Shown: positions 18,956 to 29,131 of the stretch, in pieces
Layout: each line of letters opens with the position of its first letter
Numbering within the stretch: position 1 is the first letter of the stretch
Assembly: GCF_032164335.1 (NCBI RefSeq)
Contig: NZ_CP134152.1
Coordinates: 744,001 to 808,000, forward strand
Length of the DNA: 64,000 bases
Direction of reading: 5' to 3'
Source: Winslowiella toletana
Lineage (GTDB): Bacteria; Pseudomonadota; Gammaproteobacteria; Enterobacterales; Enterobacteriaceae
Position numbers and translations under genes: made by a program
The notes under the pieces: model-generated
The model's database searches: none
What the model saw: only the letters and a program-made list of their open reading frames with translations
Told to the model about the DNA's origin: nothing

Positions 18956-19642
18956 ATGCTGTTTCCTCTGATTCTGGTCTCTCCTGCCCGTGCAGAAAAT
19001 ATCGGTGCCGCTGCGCGCGCGATGAAAACTATGGGCTTTAGCGAGTTGCGTATTGTGCAAAGTCAGGCTTATCTTGAGCCAGCCGCGCGCTGGGTGGCAC
19101 ACGGTGCCGGTGAGATTCTTGATAATGTCACTCATTTTAACTCGCTGGCCGAGGCGCTGGCGGATATCGATTTCTCGGTCGCGACCACCGCGCGCAGCCG
19201 TGCCAAATTTCGCTATTACGCTACGCCACCGCAAGTGCAGGAGATCCTGCAAGAGAAGATGCAGTGGGTAAACAGTATGGCGCTGGTGTTTGGCCGTGAG
19301 GACAGCGGCCTGACGAATGAAGAGCTGGAGCTGGTCGATTTACTCACCGGCATCCCGATGGCAAATGATTATCCCTCGCTGAATCTCGGCCAGGCGGTGA
19401 TGGTGTATTGCTATCAACTGTCGGCGTTACGCCAGCTGGCAACTGAACGGCCAGCGGTCGCCGACGCACAGCAACTGAGCGCACTGCGTCAGCGTATTGA
19501 GCAGTTGTTAGTGAAGCTGAAGGTCGACGACGATCAGAAGCTGGCAGACTGGCTGCACCAGCGCACCGGCCTGCTGGAGCAGCGCGACAGCGCAATGTTG
19601 CATCGCCTGCTGCACGATATTGAAAAAAACTTATCACGCTGA
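18956..19642 (+). CDS. lasT: TrmJ-like RNA 2'-O-methyltransferase family protein LasT/YjtD
   Basis: A 228-residue SpoU/TrmH (SPOUT) fold protein. Motifs: LVSPARAENIGAAARAMKTMGF (motif 1), VFGREDSGLTNEEL (motif 2) and PMANDYPSLNLGQAVMVYCYQL (motif 3), the last two forming the knotted SAM site. Its RNA target is unproven; TrmJ methylates tRNA position 32, and LasT is a shorter paralogue. Start ATG at 18956 after AAGG. It is followed by the 19678-19704 hairpin and the thr operon, as in E. coli. Confidence 0.88.
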   Translation: MLFPLILVSPARAENIGAAARAMKTMGFSELRIVQSQAYLEPAARWVAHGAGEILDNVTHFNSLAEALADIDFSVATTARSRAKFRYYATPPQVQEILQEKMQWVNSMALVFGREDSGLTNEELELVDLLTGIPMANDYPSLNLGQAVMVYCYQLSALRQLATERPAVADAQQLSALRQRIEQLLVKLKVDDDQKLADWLHQRTGLLEQRDSAMLHRLLHDIEKNLSR

Positions 19643-19677
19643 AAAAAAACGCCAGATAAAAATTCGGTGTGATCGGC

Positions 19678-19704
19678 TTTTGCTGGTGTGACTCACCAGC
19701 AAAA
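19678..19704. terminator. Hairpin after lasT
   Basis: A perfect 11-bp stem, TTTTGCTGGTG / CACCAGCAAAA, with a 5-base loop, 36 bp after the lasT stop. The A/T ends would work as a terminator in either direction, although no long T run follows. Confidence 0.6.
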
Positions 19705-19792
19705 TTATCAGCGGTAAAAGATCCGCACTGGCAAGTGTCAATTCGCACCGGCAGCGTGCGGTAAAGCCAGCCGGTGAATGTGGATAAAAAAA

Positions 19793-19821
19793 TTGACTTA
19801 GCCAGCAGTTTGCTTTACTTC
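19793..19821 (+). promoter_or_regulatory. Probable thr operon promoter
   Basis: TTGACT (19793-19798) agrees with the -35 of the E. coli thr promoter, and a weak -10 (TACTTC, 19816-19821) follows at 17 bp. CAGACA repeats lie just downstream, before thrL. The assignment rests mainly on the -35 and on position. Confidence 0.5.
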
Positions 19822-19865
19822 TGGAGTCAGACAGACATTAAAAGACAGACAGACGATAAATCTCA

Positions 19866-19937
19866 ATGCGTAAAATCAGCCTGAACACCACAATTATTAT
19901 TACCACCACCATTACCACAGGTAACGGTGCGGGCTGA
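19866..19937 (+). CDS. thrL: thr operon leader peptide
   Basis: A 23-residue leader (MRKISLNTTIIITTTITTGNGAG) with 7 Thr and 5 Ile, the regulatory codons that sense threonine and isoleucine charging. It ends TGNGAG like the E. coli peptide and is two residues longer. Slow translation through the Thr/Ile run prevents the 19963-19994 terminator from forming and lets RNA polymerase enter thrABC. Confidence 0.93.
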   Translation: MRKISLNTTIIITTTITTGNGAG

Positions 19938-19962
19938 CGCATAAAGAAAAAAACAAAAAAGA

Positions 19963-19994
19963 AGCCCGCACCTAAACAGTGCGGGCTTTTTTTT
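19963..19994 (+). terminator. thr attenuator
   Basis: A 9-bp stem AGCCCGCAC / GTGCGGGCT followed by eight T. The CCCGCAC arm can also pair with GTGCGGG over the end of thrL (about 19927-19933), giving the alternative antiterminator needed for attenuation. Confidence 0.92.
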
Positions 19995-20020
19995 CGGCGT
20001 AAATTCAGGAGAGTTTTAAA

Positions 20021-22483
20021 ATGCGAGTGCTGAAATTCGGCGGGACCTCAGTGGCAAATGCGGACAGATTTATGCGCGTTGCCGATATTCTGGAGAGCAA
20101 TGCACAGCAGGGACAGGTCGCGACGGTGCTTTCTGCCCCGGCTAAAATTACTAATCATCTGGTGGCGATGATTGAAAAAACCATCAGTGGTCAGGATGCA
20201 TCACCGAATATCAGCGACGCCGAGCGCATTTTCGCCGAACTGGTGCAGGGGCTGGCCGACGTGCAGCCGGGTTTTGCTCTCCAGCGAGTCAAAACTCTGG
20301 TAGAGCAGGAGTTCGCTCAGCTAAAGCAGGTACTGCACGGTATCAGCCTGCTGGGGCAGTGCCCGGACAGCGTCAACGCGGCGATTATCTGTCGTGGTGA
20401 AAAACTCTCAATCGCGATTATGGAAGCGCTGCTACAGGCGCGTGGCTACAGCGTGACGGTGATTGATCCGGTAGAAAAGTTGCTGGCAGTGGGTCACTAC
20501 CTCGAGTCCACCGTTGATATTCCTGAATCTACCCGTCGTATTGTCGCCAGCCAGATCCCAGCCAACAATATGGTGCTGATGGCCGGCTTTACCGCCGGTA
20601 ATGAGCGCGGTGAGCTGGTGGTGTTAGGGCGTAATGGTTCCGATTACTCGGCAGCGGTGCTGGCCGCCTGCCTGCGCGCCGACTGTTGCGAAATCTGGAC
20701 CGATGTTGACGGCGTTTATACCTGTGATCCGCGCCAGGTTCCGGACGCACGGCTGCTGAAGTCGATGTCGTATCAGGAAGCCATGGAGCTTTCTTACTTC
20801 GGCGCTAAAGTTCTGCATCCCCGCACTATCACCCCCATCGCCCAGTTCCAGATCCCTTGCCTGATTAAAAATACCGCCAATCCCCAGGCACCCGGCACCT
20901 TAATTGGTGGCGATGGTGCGGATGAGGAAAATCCGGTGAAGGGCATCACCAACCTGAATAATATGGCGATGTTTAACGTCTCAGGTCCGGGCATGAAAGG
21001 GATGGTCGGGATGGCGGCACGGGTCTTCGCCGCGATGTCGCGCGCCGGAATTTCTGTGGTGCTGATCACTCAGTCTTCTTCGGAATACAGCATCAGTTTC
21101 TGCGTCTCGCAGCACGACCTGGCGCGAGCGCGCCGCGTGCTGGAGGACGAGTTCTTCCTGGAGTTAAAAGATGGCCTGCTGGAGCCGCTCGACGTGACCG
21201 AACAGCTGGCGGTCATCTCGGTAGTGGGCGATGGCATGCGCACCCTGCGCGGTATCTCAGCAAAATTCTTCTCGGCGCTGGCGCGTGCCAATATCAATAT
21301 AGTGGCGATTGCCCAGGGCTCTTCCGAGCGCTCGATTTCAGTGGTGGTCAGCAACGAAGACGCCACCACCGGCGTGCGGGTCGTGCATCAGATGCTGTTC
21401 GCTACCGACCAGGTAATTGAGGTGTTTGTGGTTGGCGTCGGCGGCGTCGGCGGTGCTCTGATCGATCAGCTGTATCGCCAGCAGGCGTGGCTGAAGAAGA
21501 AACATATCGATCTGCGCGTCTGCGGTATCGCCAACTCGAAAGCGCTGCTGACTAATGTGCACGGTGTGGCATTAGAGAACTGGAAAGAGGCGTTGCAGGC
21601 GGCGAAAGAGCCATTCAGCCTGGAGCGCTTATCGCGACTGGCGAAAGAGTACCATCTGCTTAACCCGGTGATTGTTGACTGTACTTCCAGCCAGGCCGTG
21701 GCCGATCAGTATGCCGATTTTCTCGCCGACGGTTTCCACGTGGTGACGCCGAACAAAAAGGCCAATACCTCCTCGTGGAATTACTACCAGCAGATGCGCG
21801 CAGCGGCAGCGAAGTCGCGTCGTAAATTCCTCTATGACACTAACGTCGGGGCCGGCCTGCCGGTAATCGAAAACCTGCAAAATCTGCTGAACGCCGGTGA
21901 CGAGCTGATTCGCTTCTCCGGCATTCTGTCGGGTTCGCTGTCGTTTATCTTTGGTAAGCTGGATGAAGGCGTTTCGCTGTCTGAAGCCACTAAACTGGCG
22001 CGTGAACTGGGCTTTACCGAGCCGGATCCGCGTGATGATCTTTCCGGAATGGATGTGGCGCGTAAGCTGCTGATCCTTGCCCGTGAGGCCGGTTATCAAC
22101 TGGAACTGAGTGATATCGAGATTGAAGCAGTACTGCCGGACAGCCTGAACCAGATTGCCGACGTAGAGAGCTTTATGCAGCGTCTGCCAGAGCTGGATGA
22201 AGCCTTTGCCACCCGCGTGGCGGCAGCACGCGACGAAGGCAAGGTCTTACGCTTCGTTGGCGCGATTGAAGAAGGCGGCGTCTGTAAAGTGAAAATCGAT
22301 GCGGTTGACGGTAACGACCCGCTGTATAAAGTTAAAAATGGTGAAAATGCGCTGGCGTTCTACAGCCGCTATTATCAGCCGATTCCGTTGGTACTGCGGG
22401 GTTATGGTGCCGGCAATGATGTGACGGCTGCCGGAGTCTTTGCCGATCTGTTACGCACGCTGTCGTGGAAGTTGGGAGTTTAA
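20021..22483 (+). CDS. thrA: Aspartokinase I / homoserine dehydrogenase I
   Basis: An 820-residue bifunctional enzyme, same length as in E. coli. The N-terminal kinase ([15 protein letters not shown]) is followed by paired ACT domains that bind threonine ([29 protein letters not shown]) and, from about residue 465, the NAD(P)-dependent homoserine dehydrogenase ([34 protein letters not shown]). It catalyses the first and third steps from aspartate to threonine and is feedback-inhibited by threonine. A GGAGAG ribosome site precedes it. First structural gene of thrABC. Confidence 0.98.
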   Translation: MRVLKFGGTSVANADRFMRVADILESNAQQGQVATVLSAPAKITNHLVAMIEKTISGQDASPNISDAERIFAELVQGLADVQPGFALQRVKTLVEQEFAQLKQVLHGISLLGQCPDSVNAAIICRGEKLSIAIMEALLQARGYSVTVIDPVEKLLAVGHYLESTVDIPESTRRIVASQIPANNMVLMAGFTAGNERGELVVLGRNGSDYSAAVLAACLRADCCEIWTDVDGVYTCDPRQVPDARLLKSMSYQEAMELSYFGAKVLHPRTITPIAQFQIPCLIKNTANPQAPGTLIGGDGADEENPVKGITNLNNMAMFNVSGPGMKGMVGMAARVFAAMSRAGISVVLITQSSSEYSISFCVSQHDLARARRVLEDEFFLELKDGLLEPLDVTEQLAVISVVGDGMRTLRGISAKFFSALARANINIVAIAQGSSERSISVVVSNEDATTGVRVVHQMLFATDQVIEVFVVGVGGVGGALIDQLYRQQAWLKKKHIDLRVCGIANSKALLTNVHGVALENWKEALQAAKEPFSLERLSRLAKEYHLLNPVIVDCTSSQAVADQYADFLADGFHVVTPNKKANTSSWNYYQQMRAAAAKSRRKFLYDTNVGAGLPVIENLQNLLNAGDELIRFSGILSGSLSFIFGKLDEGVSLSEATKLARELGFTEPDPRDDLSGMDVARKLLILAREAGYQLELSDIEIEAVLPDSLNQIADVESFMQRLPELDEAFATRVAAARDEGKVLRFVGAIEEGGVCKVKIDAVDGNDPLYKVKNGENALAFYSRYYQPIPLVLRGYGAGNDVTAAGVFADLLRTLSWKLGV

Positions 22484-22485
22484 TG

Positions 22486-23415
22486 ATGGTAAAAATTTAT
22501 GCACCGGCCTCGATTGGCAATGTCAGCGTCGGATTTGATGTGCTTGGCGCGGCGGTTTCGCCAGTCGACGGTTCGCTGCTTGGCGACTGCGTAACCGTTG
22601 AGGCTGCGGACAGCTTCAGTCTGGTCAATGAAGGTCGTTTCGTCAGTAAGCTGCCGACTAATCCAGAAGAGAACATCGTTTATCAGTGCTGGGCACGCTT
22701 CTGTGAGGCTATCGGTAAGCAAGTGCCGGTGGCGATGAAGCTGGAAAAAAACATGCCGATCGGTTCCGGGTTGGGTTCCAGCGCCTGTTCGGTGGTGGCT
22801 GGCCTGATGGCGATGAATGAGCACTGCGGTAAACCGCTAAATGATACCGAACTGCTGGCACTGATGGGCGAGCTGGAAGGGCGGATTTCCGGCAGCGTAC
22901 ACTACGACAACGTTGCTCCCTGCTTCCTTGGCGGGTTGCAGCTGATGCTGGAAGAGAACGGCATTATCAGTCAGGAAGTGCCAGGCTTTGACGACTGGCT
23001 GTGGGTAATGGCTTATCCGGGTATTAAAGTTTCGACGGCGGAAGCGCGGGCAATTTTACCGGCGCAGTATCGCAAAGAGGACTGCATTAAGCATGGTCGC
23101 TACCTGGCGGGCTTTATCCATGCCTGCCACAGCCAGCAACCGCAGCTGGCGGCGAAACTGATGAAGGATGTGATTGCCGAACCGTACCGCACTAAGCTGT
23201 TGCCGGGCTTTGCCGAAGCACGCCAGGCGGCACAGGATATTGGCGCGCTGGCCTGCGGCATTTCCGGCTCCGGCCCAACGCTGTTTGCCGTCTGCGATAA
23301 GACGGACACCGCGCAGCGCATGGCGGACTGGCTCAGCCAGCACTATCTACAGAATGATGAAGGCTTCGTACATATTTGCCGTTTAGACACGGCAGGCGCA
23401 CGTAAATTGGGATAA
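22486..23415 (+). CDS. thrB: Homoserine kinase
   Basis: A 309-residue GHMP kinase that phosphorylates homoserine. Glycine-rich ATP loop [18 protein letters not shown]-terminal [20 protein letters not shown], and C-terminal [14 protein letters not shown]. Two adjacent ATGs (22483 and 22486) follow the thrA stop as TAATGATG; I give the second, which matches the E. coli N-terminus (MVK). Translation is almost certainly coupled to thrA. Confidence 0.97.
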   Translation: MVKIYAPASIGNVSVGFDVLGAAVSPVDGSLLGDCVTVEAADSFSLVNEGRFVSKLPTNPEENIVYQCWARFCEAIGKQVPVAMKLEKNMPIGSGLGSSACSVVAGLMAMNEHCGKPLNDTELLALMGELEGRISGSVHYDNVAPCFLGGLQLMLEENGIISQEVPGFDDWLWVMAYPGIKVSTAEARAILPAQYRKEDCIKHGRYLAGFIHACHSQQPQLAAKLMKDVIAEPYRTKLLPGFAEARQAAQDIGALACGISGSGPTLFAVCDKTDTAQRMADWLSQHYLQNDEGFVHICRLDTAGARKLG

Positions 23416-23418
23416 CGC

Positions 23419-24705
23419 ATGAAACTGTATAACCTTAAGGATCACAACGAGCAGGTCAGCTTTGCCCAGGCGGTAAAGCAGGGTTTGGGTAAACAGCAAG
23501 GGCTGTTTTTTCCACTGGAGCTGCCTGAGTTTGAACTGACTGATATCGATGAAATGCTGAAGCTGGATTTTGTGACCCGCAGCAGCAAAATTCTCTCGGC
23601 ATTTATCGGCGATGAAATTGAGCCACACCAGCTGCAGGAGCGCGTAAAGCAGGCGTTTGCCTTTCCGGCACCGGTAGTGAAAGTCAGCGATGATATTTCG
23701 GCGCTGGAGCTGTTTCACGGCCCGACGCTGGCATTTAAAGACTTCGGCGGCCGTTTTATGGCGCAGATGCTCTCTTATATCAGCGGTGCCGATGAGCAGA
23801 TTACCATTCTGACCGCAACCTCCGGTGACACCGGTGCGGCGGTAGCCCATGCGTTTTACGGTATGGAAAATGTCCGCGTCGTCATCCTCTATCCGCAGGG
23901 CAAAATCAGTCCGCTGCAGGAGAAATTATTCTGTACGCTGGGCGGCAATATCGAAACTATCGCCATTGATGGTGATTTCGACGCCTGCCAGTCACTGGTC
24001 AAACAGGCCTTCGATGATGAAGAGCTTAAGCGCGCGATTGGTCTTAACTCTGCCAACTCCATTAATATCAGCCGTTTACTGGCGCAGATTTGCTACTACT
24101 TTGAAGCCGCTGCGCAACTGACACAAGAGCAGCGTAACCAGCTGGTGATCTCGGTGCCAAGCGGTAACTTTGGCGATCTGACCGCTGGCCTGCTGGCGAA
24201 ATCACTCGGCCTGCCGGTGAAGCGTTTTATCGCCGCGACCAATGCCAACGATACCGTTCCTCGCTTCCTCAACAGCGGTGAGTGGCAGCCAAATGCGACG
24301 GTGGCGACGCTGTCCAATGCCATGGATGTCAGCCAGCCTAACAACTGGCCGCGCGTCGAAGAGCTGTTCCGTCGTAAAACCTGGCGTTTACAGGATCTTG
24401 CAACCGGTGCGGTAAGTGATGAAACCACTAAAGCTACCATGCGCGAGCTGGACGCCATCGGCTACGTATCTGAGCCACATGCGGCAATTGCCTATCGTCT
24501 GCTGCGCGATCAGCTGCAGGATGGCGAGTTTGGCCTGTTCCTCGGCACGGCGCATCCGGCTAAGTTTAAAGAGAGCGTTGAAGAGATTCTGGATAAGTCG
24601 CTGCCGCTGCCGCCAGAACTGGCAGAGCGTGCCGATCTGGATCTGCTTTCCCATGAGATGAAAGCTGACTTTGCTGAGCTGCGGGCATTTTTGCTGAAGG
24701 CGTAA
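23419..24705 (+). CDS. thrC: Threonine synthase
   Basis: A 428-residue PLP enzyme turning O-phosphohomoserine into threonine. The PLP lysine lies in LAFKDFGGRFM; the phosphate-binding loop reads SVPSGNFGDLTAG; LTATSGDTGAAVAHAF is the conserved core. Same length as in E. coli. Starts 3 bp after thrB and completes the operon; a 10-bp hairpin (24737-24764) follows. Confidence 0.98.
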   Translation: MKLYNLKDHNEQVSFAQAVKQGLGKQQGLFFPLELPEFELTDIDEMLKLDFVTRSSKILSAFIGDEIEPHQLQERVKQAFAFPAPVVKVSDDISALELFHGPTLAFKDFGGRFMAQMLSYISGADEQITILTATSGDTGAAVAHAFYGMENVRVVILYPQGKISPLQEKLFCTLGGNIETIAIDGDFDACQSLVKQAFDDEELKRAIGLNSANSINISRLLAQICYYFEAAAQLTQEQRNQLVISVPSGNFGDLTAGLLAKSLGLPVKRFIAATNANDTVPRFLNSGEWQPNATVATLSNAMDVSQPNNWPRVEELFRRKTWRLQDLATGAVSDETTKATMRELDAIGYVSEPHAAIAYRLLRDQLQDGEFGLFLGTAHPAKFKESVEEILDKSLPLPPELAERADLDLLSHEMKADFAELRAFLLKA

Positions 24706-24736
24706 ATCCGTCTTTTAACATTTACTCAGTATTAAC

Positions 24737-24764
24737 GCGCAGGCGTCAGTTATCACGCCTGCGC
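24737..24764. terminator. Hairpin between convergent thrC and yaaA
   Basis: A perfect 10-bp stem GCGCAGGCGT / ACGCCTGCGC with an 8-base loop. It sits in the only spacer (68 bp) between the convergent thrC and yaaA genes. It has no T run, so termination efficiency is uncertain. Confidence 0.55.
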
Positions 24765-24773
24765 CAGCAAATC

Positions 24774-25550
24774 TTACTGCTGCTCGTGGCGCTTAAACAC
24801 CAGTTCATCCTCTGAACTTGATTCGACATCAAAGAAGTAACCTTCAAGGTCAAACTTTTTCAGCTGGGCTGGTTTGGTCAGTCGCTGTTGAATAATATAG
24901 CGACTCATCAGGCCGCGCGCCTTTTTGGCGTAAAAACTGATCACTTTAAACTTGCCGTTTTTCTCGTCGAGAAACACCGGCTTGATAATCCGGCCATTGA
25001 GTTTTTTCGGCTTCACCGCTTTGAAATACTCATCGGAAGCCAGATTGATCAGTACCTCATCGCCCTGTTCGGCCAGTGCCTGATTCAGCGCTTCGGTCAG
25101 GGTATCGCCCCAGAAACTGTAGAGATTGGCTCCCGCCGGGTTTTCCAGCTTGATCCCCATTTCCAGACGATATGCCTGCATTAAGTCGAGCGGGCGCAGC
25201 AGGCCATACAGGCCGGAAAGCATACGCAGATGCTGCTGGGCGAAATCGAAATCTTTTTTGCTGAAATCTTCTGCCTGCAGGCCGGTATAAACATCGCCTT
25301 TAAACGCCAGAATCGCCTGACGCGCATTGTCGAGCGAGAAGGGCGGCTGCCAGTCGTTAAAACGCTGGGCATTCAGTTCGGCCAGCTTATCGCTGATATG
25401 CATCAACGAACCAATTTGCGCCGGTGAAAGCTTGCGCGCCACATCAATTAACTGCTGTGATTTGTCCAGCAGTGCGGGTTGGCTGAACTGTTTAGTTGCC
25501 AGCGGACTGTCAAAATCCAGCGTTTTAGCCGGAGAGATAACCATCAACAT
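24774..25550 (-). CDS. yaaA: Peroxide stress protein YaaA (DUF328)
   Basis: A 258-residue protein, same length as E. coli YaaA, which lowers free iron and damage during hydrogen peroxide stress. Family features: [17 protein letters not shown] at the start, [37 protein letters not shown], and [22 protein letters not shown]. Cytoplasmic. The yaaX and yaaJ genes of E. coli are absent around it. I could not identify an OxyR site by eye. Confidence 0.95.
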   Translation of the reverse strand: MLMVISPAKTLDFDSPLATKQFSQPALLDKSQQLIDVARKLSPAQIGSLMHISDKLAELNAQRFNDWQPPFSLDNARQAILAFKGDVYTGLQAEDFSKKDFDFAQQHLRMLSGLYGLLRPLDLMQAYRLEMGIKLENPAGANLYSFWGDTLTEALNQALAEQGDEVLINLASDEYFKAVKPKKLNGRIIKPVFLDEKNGKFKVISFYAKKARGLMSRYIIQQRLTKPAQLKKFDLEGYFFDVESSSEDELVFKRHEQQ

Positions 25551-25771
25551 ATATTCTATTCCTGACAGTGATTCACAAGGATATCATCTGTTTGGTTGCT
25601 ATTCCGATACGGTAACTGTAGCAAAAAAGCCATAAGGACAGGCAAATCATTGCTATTCGTGCTGGCTATGTTTTTACCGGTAACCTTACCTTGCGCGACG
25701 AAGGACAAGTGATATTATCGACCACAGACTTTTTCACACCCTGACAGTCTAACTTGATGAGAATGACAACT

Positions 25772-26725
25772 ATGACGGACAAACTTACTTCCTTACGTCA
25801 GCTGACTACCGTGGTTGCTGACACCGGCGATATCGCAGCGATGAAGCTGTATCAGCCGCAGGATGCTACCACCAACCCTTCTCTGATTCTGAACGCCGCG
25901 CAAATCCCTGAATACCGTAAACTGATCGATGAAGCGATCGCCTGGGCGCGCGAGCAGAGCAGCGATAAAGAACAGCAGATCCAGTTCACCTCTGACAAAC
26001 TGGCAGTGAATATCGGTCTGGAAATCCTGAAGCTGATCCCTGGCCGTATCTCGACTGAAGTTGATGCTCGTCTTTCTTACGACACCGAAGCCAGCATCGC
26101 TAAAGCGCGTAGCCTGATCAAACTGTACAACGATGCAGGTATCAGCAACGACCGTATTCTGATTAAACTGGCGTCAACCTGGCAGGGTATCCGTGCCGCT
26201 GAGCAGCTGGAAAAAGAAGGCATCAACTGTAACCTGACGCTGCTGTTCTCCTTTGCGCAGGCGCGTGCTTGTGCCGAAGCGGGCGTATTCCTGATTTCTC
26301 CTTTCGTTGGTCGTATCCTCGACTGGTACAAAGCCAACACCGACAAGAAAGAGTACGCGCCAGCTGAAGATCCAGGCGTAGTTTCTGTTTCTGAAATTTA
26401 TGAGTACTACAAGCAGCACGGTTACGAAACGGTAGTGATGGGCGCGAGCTTCCGTAACGCCGGTGAGATTCTGGAACTGGCCGGCTGTGACCGTCTGACC
26501 ATTTCCCCGAACCTGCTGAAAGAGCTGGCGGAAAGCGAAGGCACCGTTGAGCGCAAGCTGTCTTACACCGGCGAAGTAAAAGCACGTCCGGCGAAAATGA
26601 CCGAGTCTGAGTTCCTGTGGCAGCACAACCAGGATCCAATGGCGGTCGACAAACTGGCGCAGGGCATTCGCAACTTTGCCATCGACCAGGGCAAACTTGA
26701 GAAGATGATTGCCGACCTGCTGTAA
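25772..26725 (+). CDS. talB: Transaldolase B
   Basis: A 317-residue TIM-barrel enzyme of the non-oxidative pentose phosphate pathway, transferring dihydroxyacetone between sugar phosphates. The Schiff-base lysine is in [22 protein letters not shown] and the phosphate-site serine/arginine segment [11 protein letters not shown] are present. Start at ATG 25772 ([10 protein letters not shown]), as in E. coli; the reading from TTG 25754 would add six residues. Monocistronic, followed by a hairpin. Confidence 0.97.
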   Translation: MTDKLTSLRQLTTVVADTGDIAAMKLYQPQDATTNPSLILNAAQIPEYRKLIDEAIAWAREQSSDKEQQIQFTSDKLAVNIGLEILKLIPGRISTEVDARLSYDTEASIAKARSLIKLYNDAGISNDRILIKLASTWQGIRAAEQLEKEGINCNLTLLFSFAQARACAEAGVFLISPFVGRILDWYKANTDKKEYAPAEDPGVVSVSEIYEYYKQHGYETVVMGASFRNAGEILELAGCDRLTISPNLLKELAESEGTVERKLSYTGEVKARPAKMTESEFLWQHNQDPMAVDKLAQGIRNFAIDQGKLEKMIADLL

Positions 26726-26732
26726 CGGCAAT

Positions 26733-26760
26733 AACCGTGATCAGAACGCTGGTCACGGTT
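26733..26760 (+). terminator. talB terminator hairpin
   Basis: A 12-bp stem AACCGTGATCAG / CTGGTCACGGTT (one G-T pair) with a 4-base loop, followed by TCTGTTTTG. It begins 7 bp after the talB stop. Confidence 0.7.
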
Positions 26761-26869
26761 TCTGTTTTGTATCCCATCCCCGCTTCAATGTATTATCCTG
26801 CTAAGTAACACTCCTTTTTAAACCGCGCCGCTGCTGTTTTGCAGGCCGCGACTACGCAGCGAATACACC

Positions 26870-27457
26870 ATGAATACATTACGCATAGGCTTGATTTCGG
26901 TCTCCGACCGCGCATCTAACGGCATTTATCAGGATTTGGGGCTGCCGGCTCTGGAAGAGTGGCTTAGTCAGGCGCTGGATACGCCATTTGAGCTGGAAAA
27001 ACGTCTGGTGCCTGACGAGCAGCCGATGATTGAACAGACGATTTGCGAGCTGGTGGACGAAATGTTCTGCCATCTGGTGCTGACCACCGGCGGCACCGGC
27101 CCGGCGCGGCGCGATGTGACGCCGGATGCCACGTTGGCCGTCGCCGACCGGGAGATGCCCGGCTTCGGTGAGCAGATGCGACAAATCAGCCTGAACTTTG
27201 TGCCAACGGCAATTTTATCGCGTCAGGTTGGGGTGATTCGCAAGCAGTCTCTGATTCTCAACCTGCCAGGCCAGCCGAAAGCGATCAAAGAGACGCTGGA
27301 AGGCCTGAAGGATGAGCAGGGCAACACCCGTGTTCACGGCATTTTCGCCAGCGTGCCGTATTGCATTCAACTGCTGGACGGGCCGTATATTGAGACGCAC
27401 GCCAGTGTGGTAGCAGCTTTTCGCCCGAAAAGCGCCAGACGTGACACAAACGACTGA
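26870..27457 (+). CDS. mog: Molybdopterin adenylyltransferase Mog
   Basis: A 195-residue MogA-type protein that adenylylates molybdopterin before molybdenum insertion. Motifs: LISVSDRASNGIYQDLG, LVLTTGGTGPARRDVTPDAT (nucleotide-binding TTGGTG) and LNLPGQPKAIKETLE. Same position after talB as in E. coli. The satP and yaaW genes that follow in E. coli are replaced by an MFS transporter. Confidence 0.96.
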   Translation: MNTLRIGLISVSDRASNGIYQDLGLPALEEWLSQALDTPFELEKRLVPDEQPMIEQTICELVDEMFCHLVLTTGGTGPARRDVTPDATLAVADREMPGFGEQMRQISLNFVPTAILSRQVGVIRKQSLILNLPGQPKAIKETLEGLKDEQGNTRVHGIFASVPYCIQLLDGPYIETHASVVAAFRPKSARRDTND

Positions 27458-27585
27458 AAAACGAATTTTTCAGGCATAAAATCCAGCACGGCTGGGTGTG
27501 GCGAGAGATTGACGGTATAGTCAGATTAGCTTTACATCTTTCGCTATACCCTTTCTACTCTGCCTCTGGAAATGCAAGAAAAATC

Positions 27586-28890
27586 ATGGATCAACACATT
27601 GCACGCCGCTTAAACCGGCAGGATTATAAAACCCTCTCTCTGGCGGCACTGGGCGGTGCGCTGGAATTCTACGACTTTATTATCTTCGTGTTTTTTGCGG
27701 CGGTAATTGGCGAACTTTTCTTCCCGGCTGATATTCCCGAATGGCTGCGTCAGCTGCAAACCTTTGGCATCTTCGCGGCCGGTTATCTGGTGCGCCCGCT
27801 TGGCGGTATTGTGATGGCGCACTTCGGTGACAAAATCGGCCGTAAAAAGATGTTTAGTTTGAGTATTCTGCTGATGGCGCTGCCGACGCTGGCGATCGGC
27901 ATGCTGCCCACTTACCAGAGCATTGGGATGGCCGCACCGATACTGTTGCTGTTGATGCGCATGTTACAGGGCGCAGCGATTGGCGGTGAAGTGCCTGGAG
28001 CCTGGGTGTTTGTCGCTGAGCATGTGCCGGAAAAACGTATTGGTTTTGCCTGCGGCACGCTGACGGCCGGATTAACCTTTGGCATTCTGCTGGGGTCGCT
28101 GGTCGCCACGCTGATTAATACCAGCATGTCGCCACAGGCGATTGCCGAAACCGGCTGGCGAATCCCGTTCTTTCTCGGTGGTATTTTTGGCCTGCTGGCA
28201 ATGTACCTGCGCCGCTGGTTACAGGAAACGCCGGTATTTCGCGAGATGCAGGCGCGGAAAAAACTTTCCGAGGCGCTGCCGCTGAAAACCGTGCTGGCAG
28301 ATCATAAGCGTGCTGTCGCGGTGTCGATGCTGCTGACCTGGCTGCTGTCCGCCTGCATTGTGGTGGTGATTTTGATGGCGCCGACGCTGCTGCAAAAGCA
28401 GCACGGCATTGCCGCTGCCATCGCATTACAGGCTAATAGTCTGGCTACGGTGATGCTGATTGTTGGCTGTATTGTTGCCGGATTGCTGGTCGATCGCTTT
28501 GGCGCGGCGAAAATCCTTGCGGCGGGCAGTCTGCTGCTGGCGATATGCAGCTGGAGCTTTTTCCATAGCGTGGCAACGGCGCCAGAGTATCTGTTTATTG
28601 CCTATGCGATTACCGGTTTCAGCGTCGGCGTGGTCGGTGTGGTGCCTTTTGTTATGGTGCGGGCTTTCCCGGCGGCAGTGCGTTTCACCGGCATCTCTTT
28701 TTCCTACAACCTCTCTTACGCCATTTTTGGTGGTCTGACGCCCATCTTCGTCACCCTGATGATGAAGCTGACGCCGATGGCTCCGGCGTGGTACGTGCTG
28801 GCGCTGGCGCTAATCGGCCTGCTGCTGGGGCTATGGCTGGCCGGCGAGCGCCGTCAGCCATTGGCACCCGGTGAGGTCAGCGCGCGTTAA
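27586..28890 (+). CDS. MFS transporter, metabolite:H+ symporter type
   Basis: A 434-residue inner-membrane permease with about 12 helices. The loop after helix 2 carries GDKIGRKKMFSLSI and a second GxxxD-R-type loop is VDRFGAAKIL; LEFYDFIIFVFFA and GGEVPGAWVFVAEHVPEKRIG are typical of the MHS (ProP/ShiA-like) group of organic-acid or betaine symporters. The substrate cannot be read from sequence. Start at ATG 27586, since the longer frame from 27496 is non-hydrophobic junk before the usual N-terminus; the ribosome site is weak. It lies between mog and dnaK, followed by the 28912-28935 hairpin. Confidence 0.85.
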   Translation: MDQHIARRLNRQDYKTLSLAALGGALEFYDFIIFVFFAAVIGELFFPADIPEWLRQLQTFGIFAAGYLVRPLGGIVMAHFGDKIGRKKMFSLSILLMALPTLAIGMLPTYQSIGMAAPILLLLMRMLQGAAIGGEVPGAWVFVAEHVPEKRIGFACGTLTAGLTFGILLGSLVATLINTSMSPQAIAETGWRIPFFLGGIFGLLAMYLRRWLQETPVFREMQARKKLSEALPLKTVLADHKRAVAVSMLLTWLLSACIVVVILMAPTLLQKQHGIAAAIALQANSLATVMLIVGCIVAGLLVDRFGAAKILAAGSLLLAICSWSFFHSVATAPEYLFIAYAITGFSVGVVGVVPFVMVRAFPAAVRFTGISFSYNLSYAIFGGLTPIFVTLMMKLTPMAPAWYVLALALIGLLLGLWLAGERRQPLAPGEVSAR

Positions 28891-28911
28891 TCTTCGCGGA
28901 TCATCACCCTT

Positions 28912-28935
28912 ACAGGCTCGCTCAGGCGGGCCTGT
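28912..28935 (+). terminator. Hairpin after the MFS gene
   Basis: A 10-bp stem ACAGGCTCGC / GCGGGCCTGT (one G-T pair) around TCAG, with GCTGTTTT following. It separates the MFS gene from the dnaK heat-shock promoters. Confidence 0.6.
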
Positions 28936-28973
28936 GCTGTTTTAACAAAAGAGAATTTTTTTTAGTTTTAACC

Positions 28974-29002
28974 CTTGATGCTGTGCGAAGCGGCCCCATC
29001 TA
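28974..29002 (+). promoter_or_regulatory. dnaK sigma-32 promoter P1
   Basis: CTTGATG, 13 bp, CCCCATCTA: a near-perfect sigma-32 -35/-10 pair, and very close to E. coli dnaK P1 (CTTGATG...CCCCATTTA). It lies 130 bp before the dnaK ATG. Confidence 0.88.
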
Positions 29003-29048
29003 GTTGTCATCCAGAATTGTTGAACCAGAAAAAAAGCCTGCGCCGGCG

Positions 29049-29076
29049 CTTGAAACAGAGTAAATCGCCCGCATAA
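29049..29076 (+). promoter_or_regulatory. dnaK sigma-32 promoter P2
   Basis: CTTGAAA, 13 bp, then CCGCATAA, a weaker -10. Position and surrounding bases (TTGAAACAGA...TCGCCC) correspond to E. coli dnaK P2. Confidence 0.72.
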
Positions 29077-29131
29077 CTGGTTCACAAGCAGATTAATGAT
29101 GAATTGACGAATTTAAGTGGGAGACGTTTAG

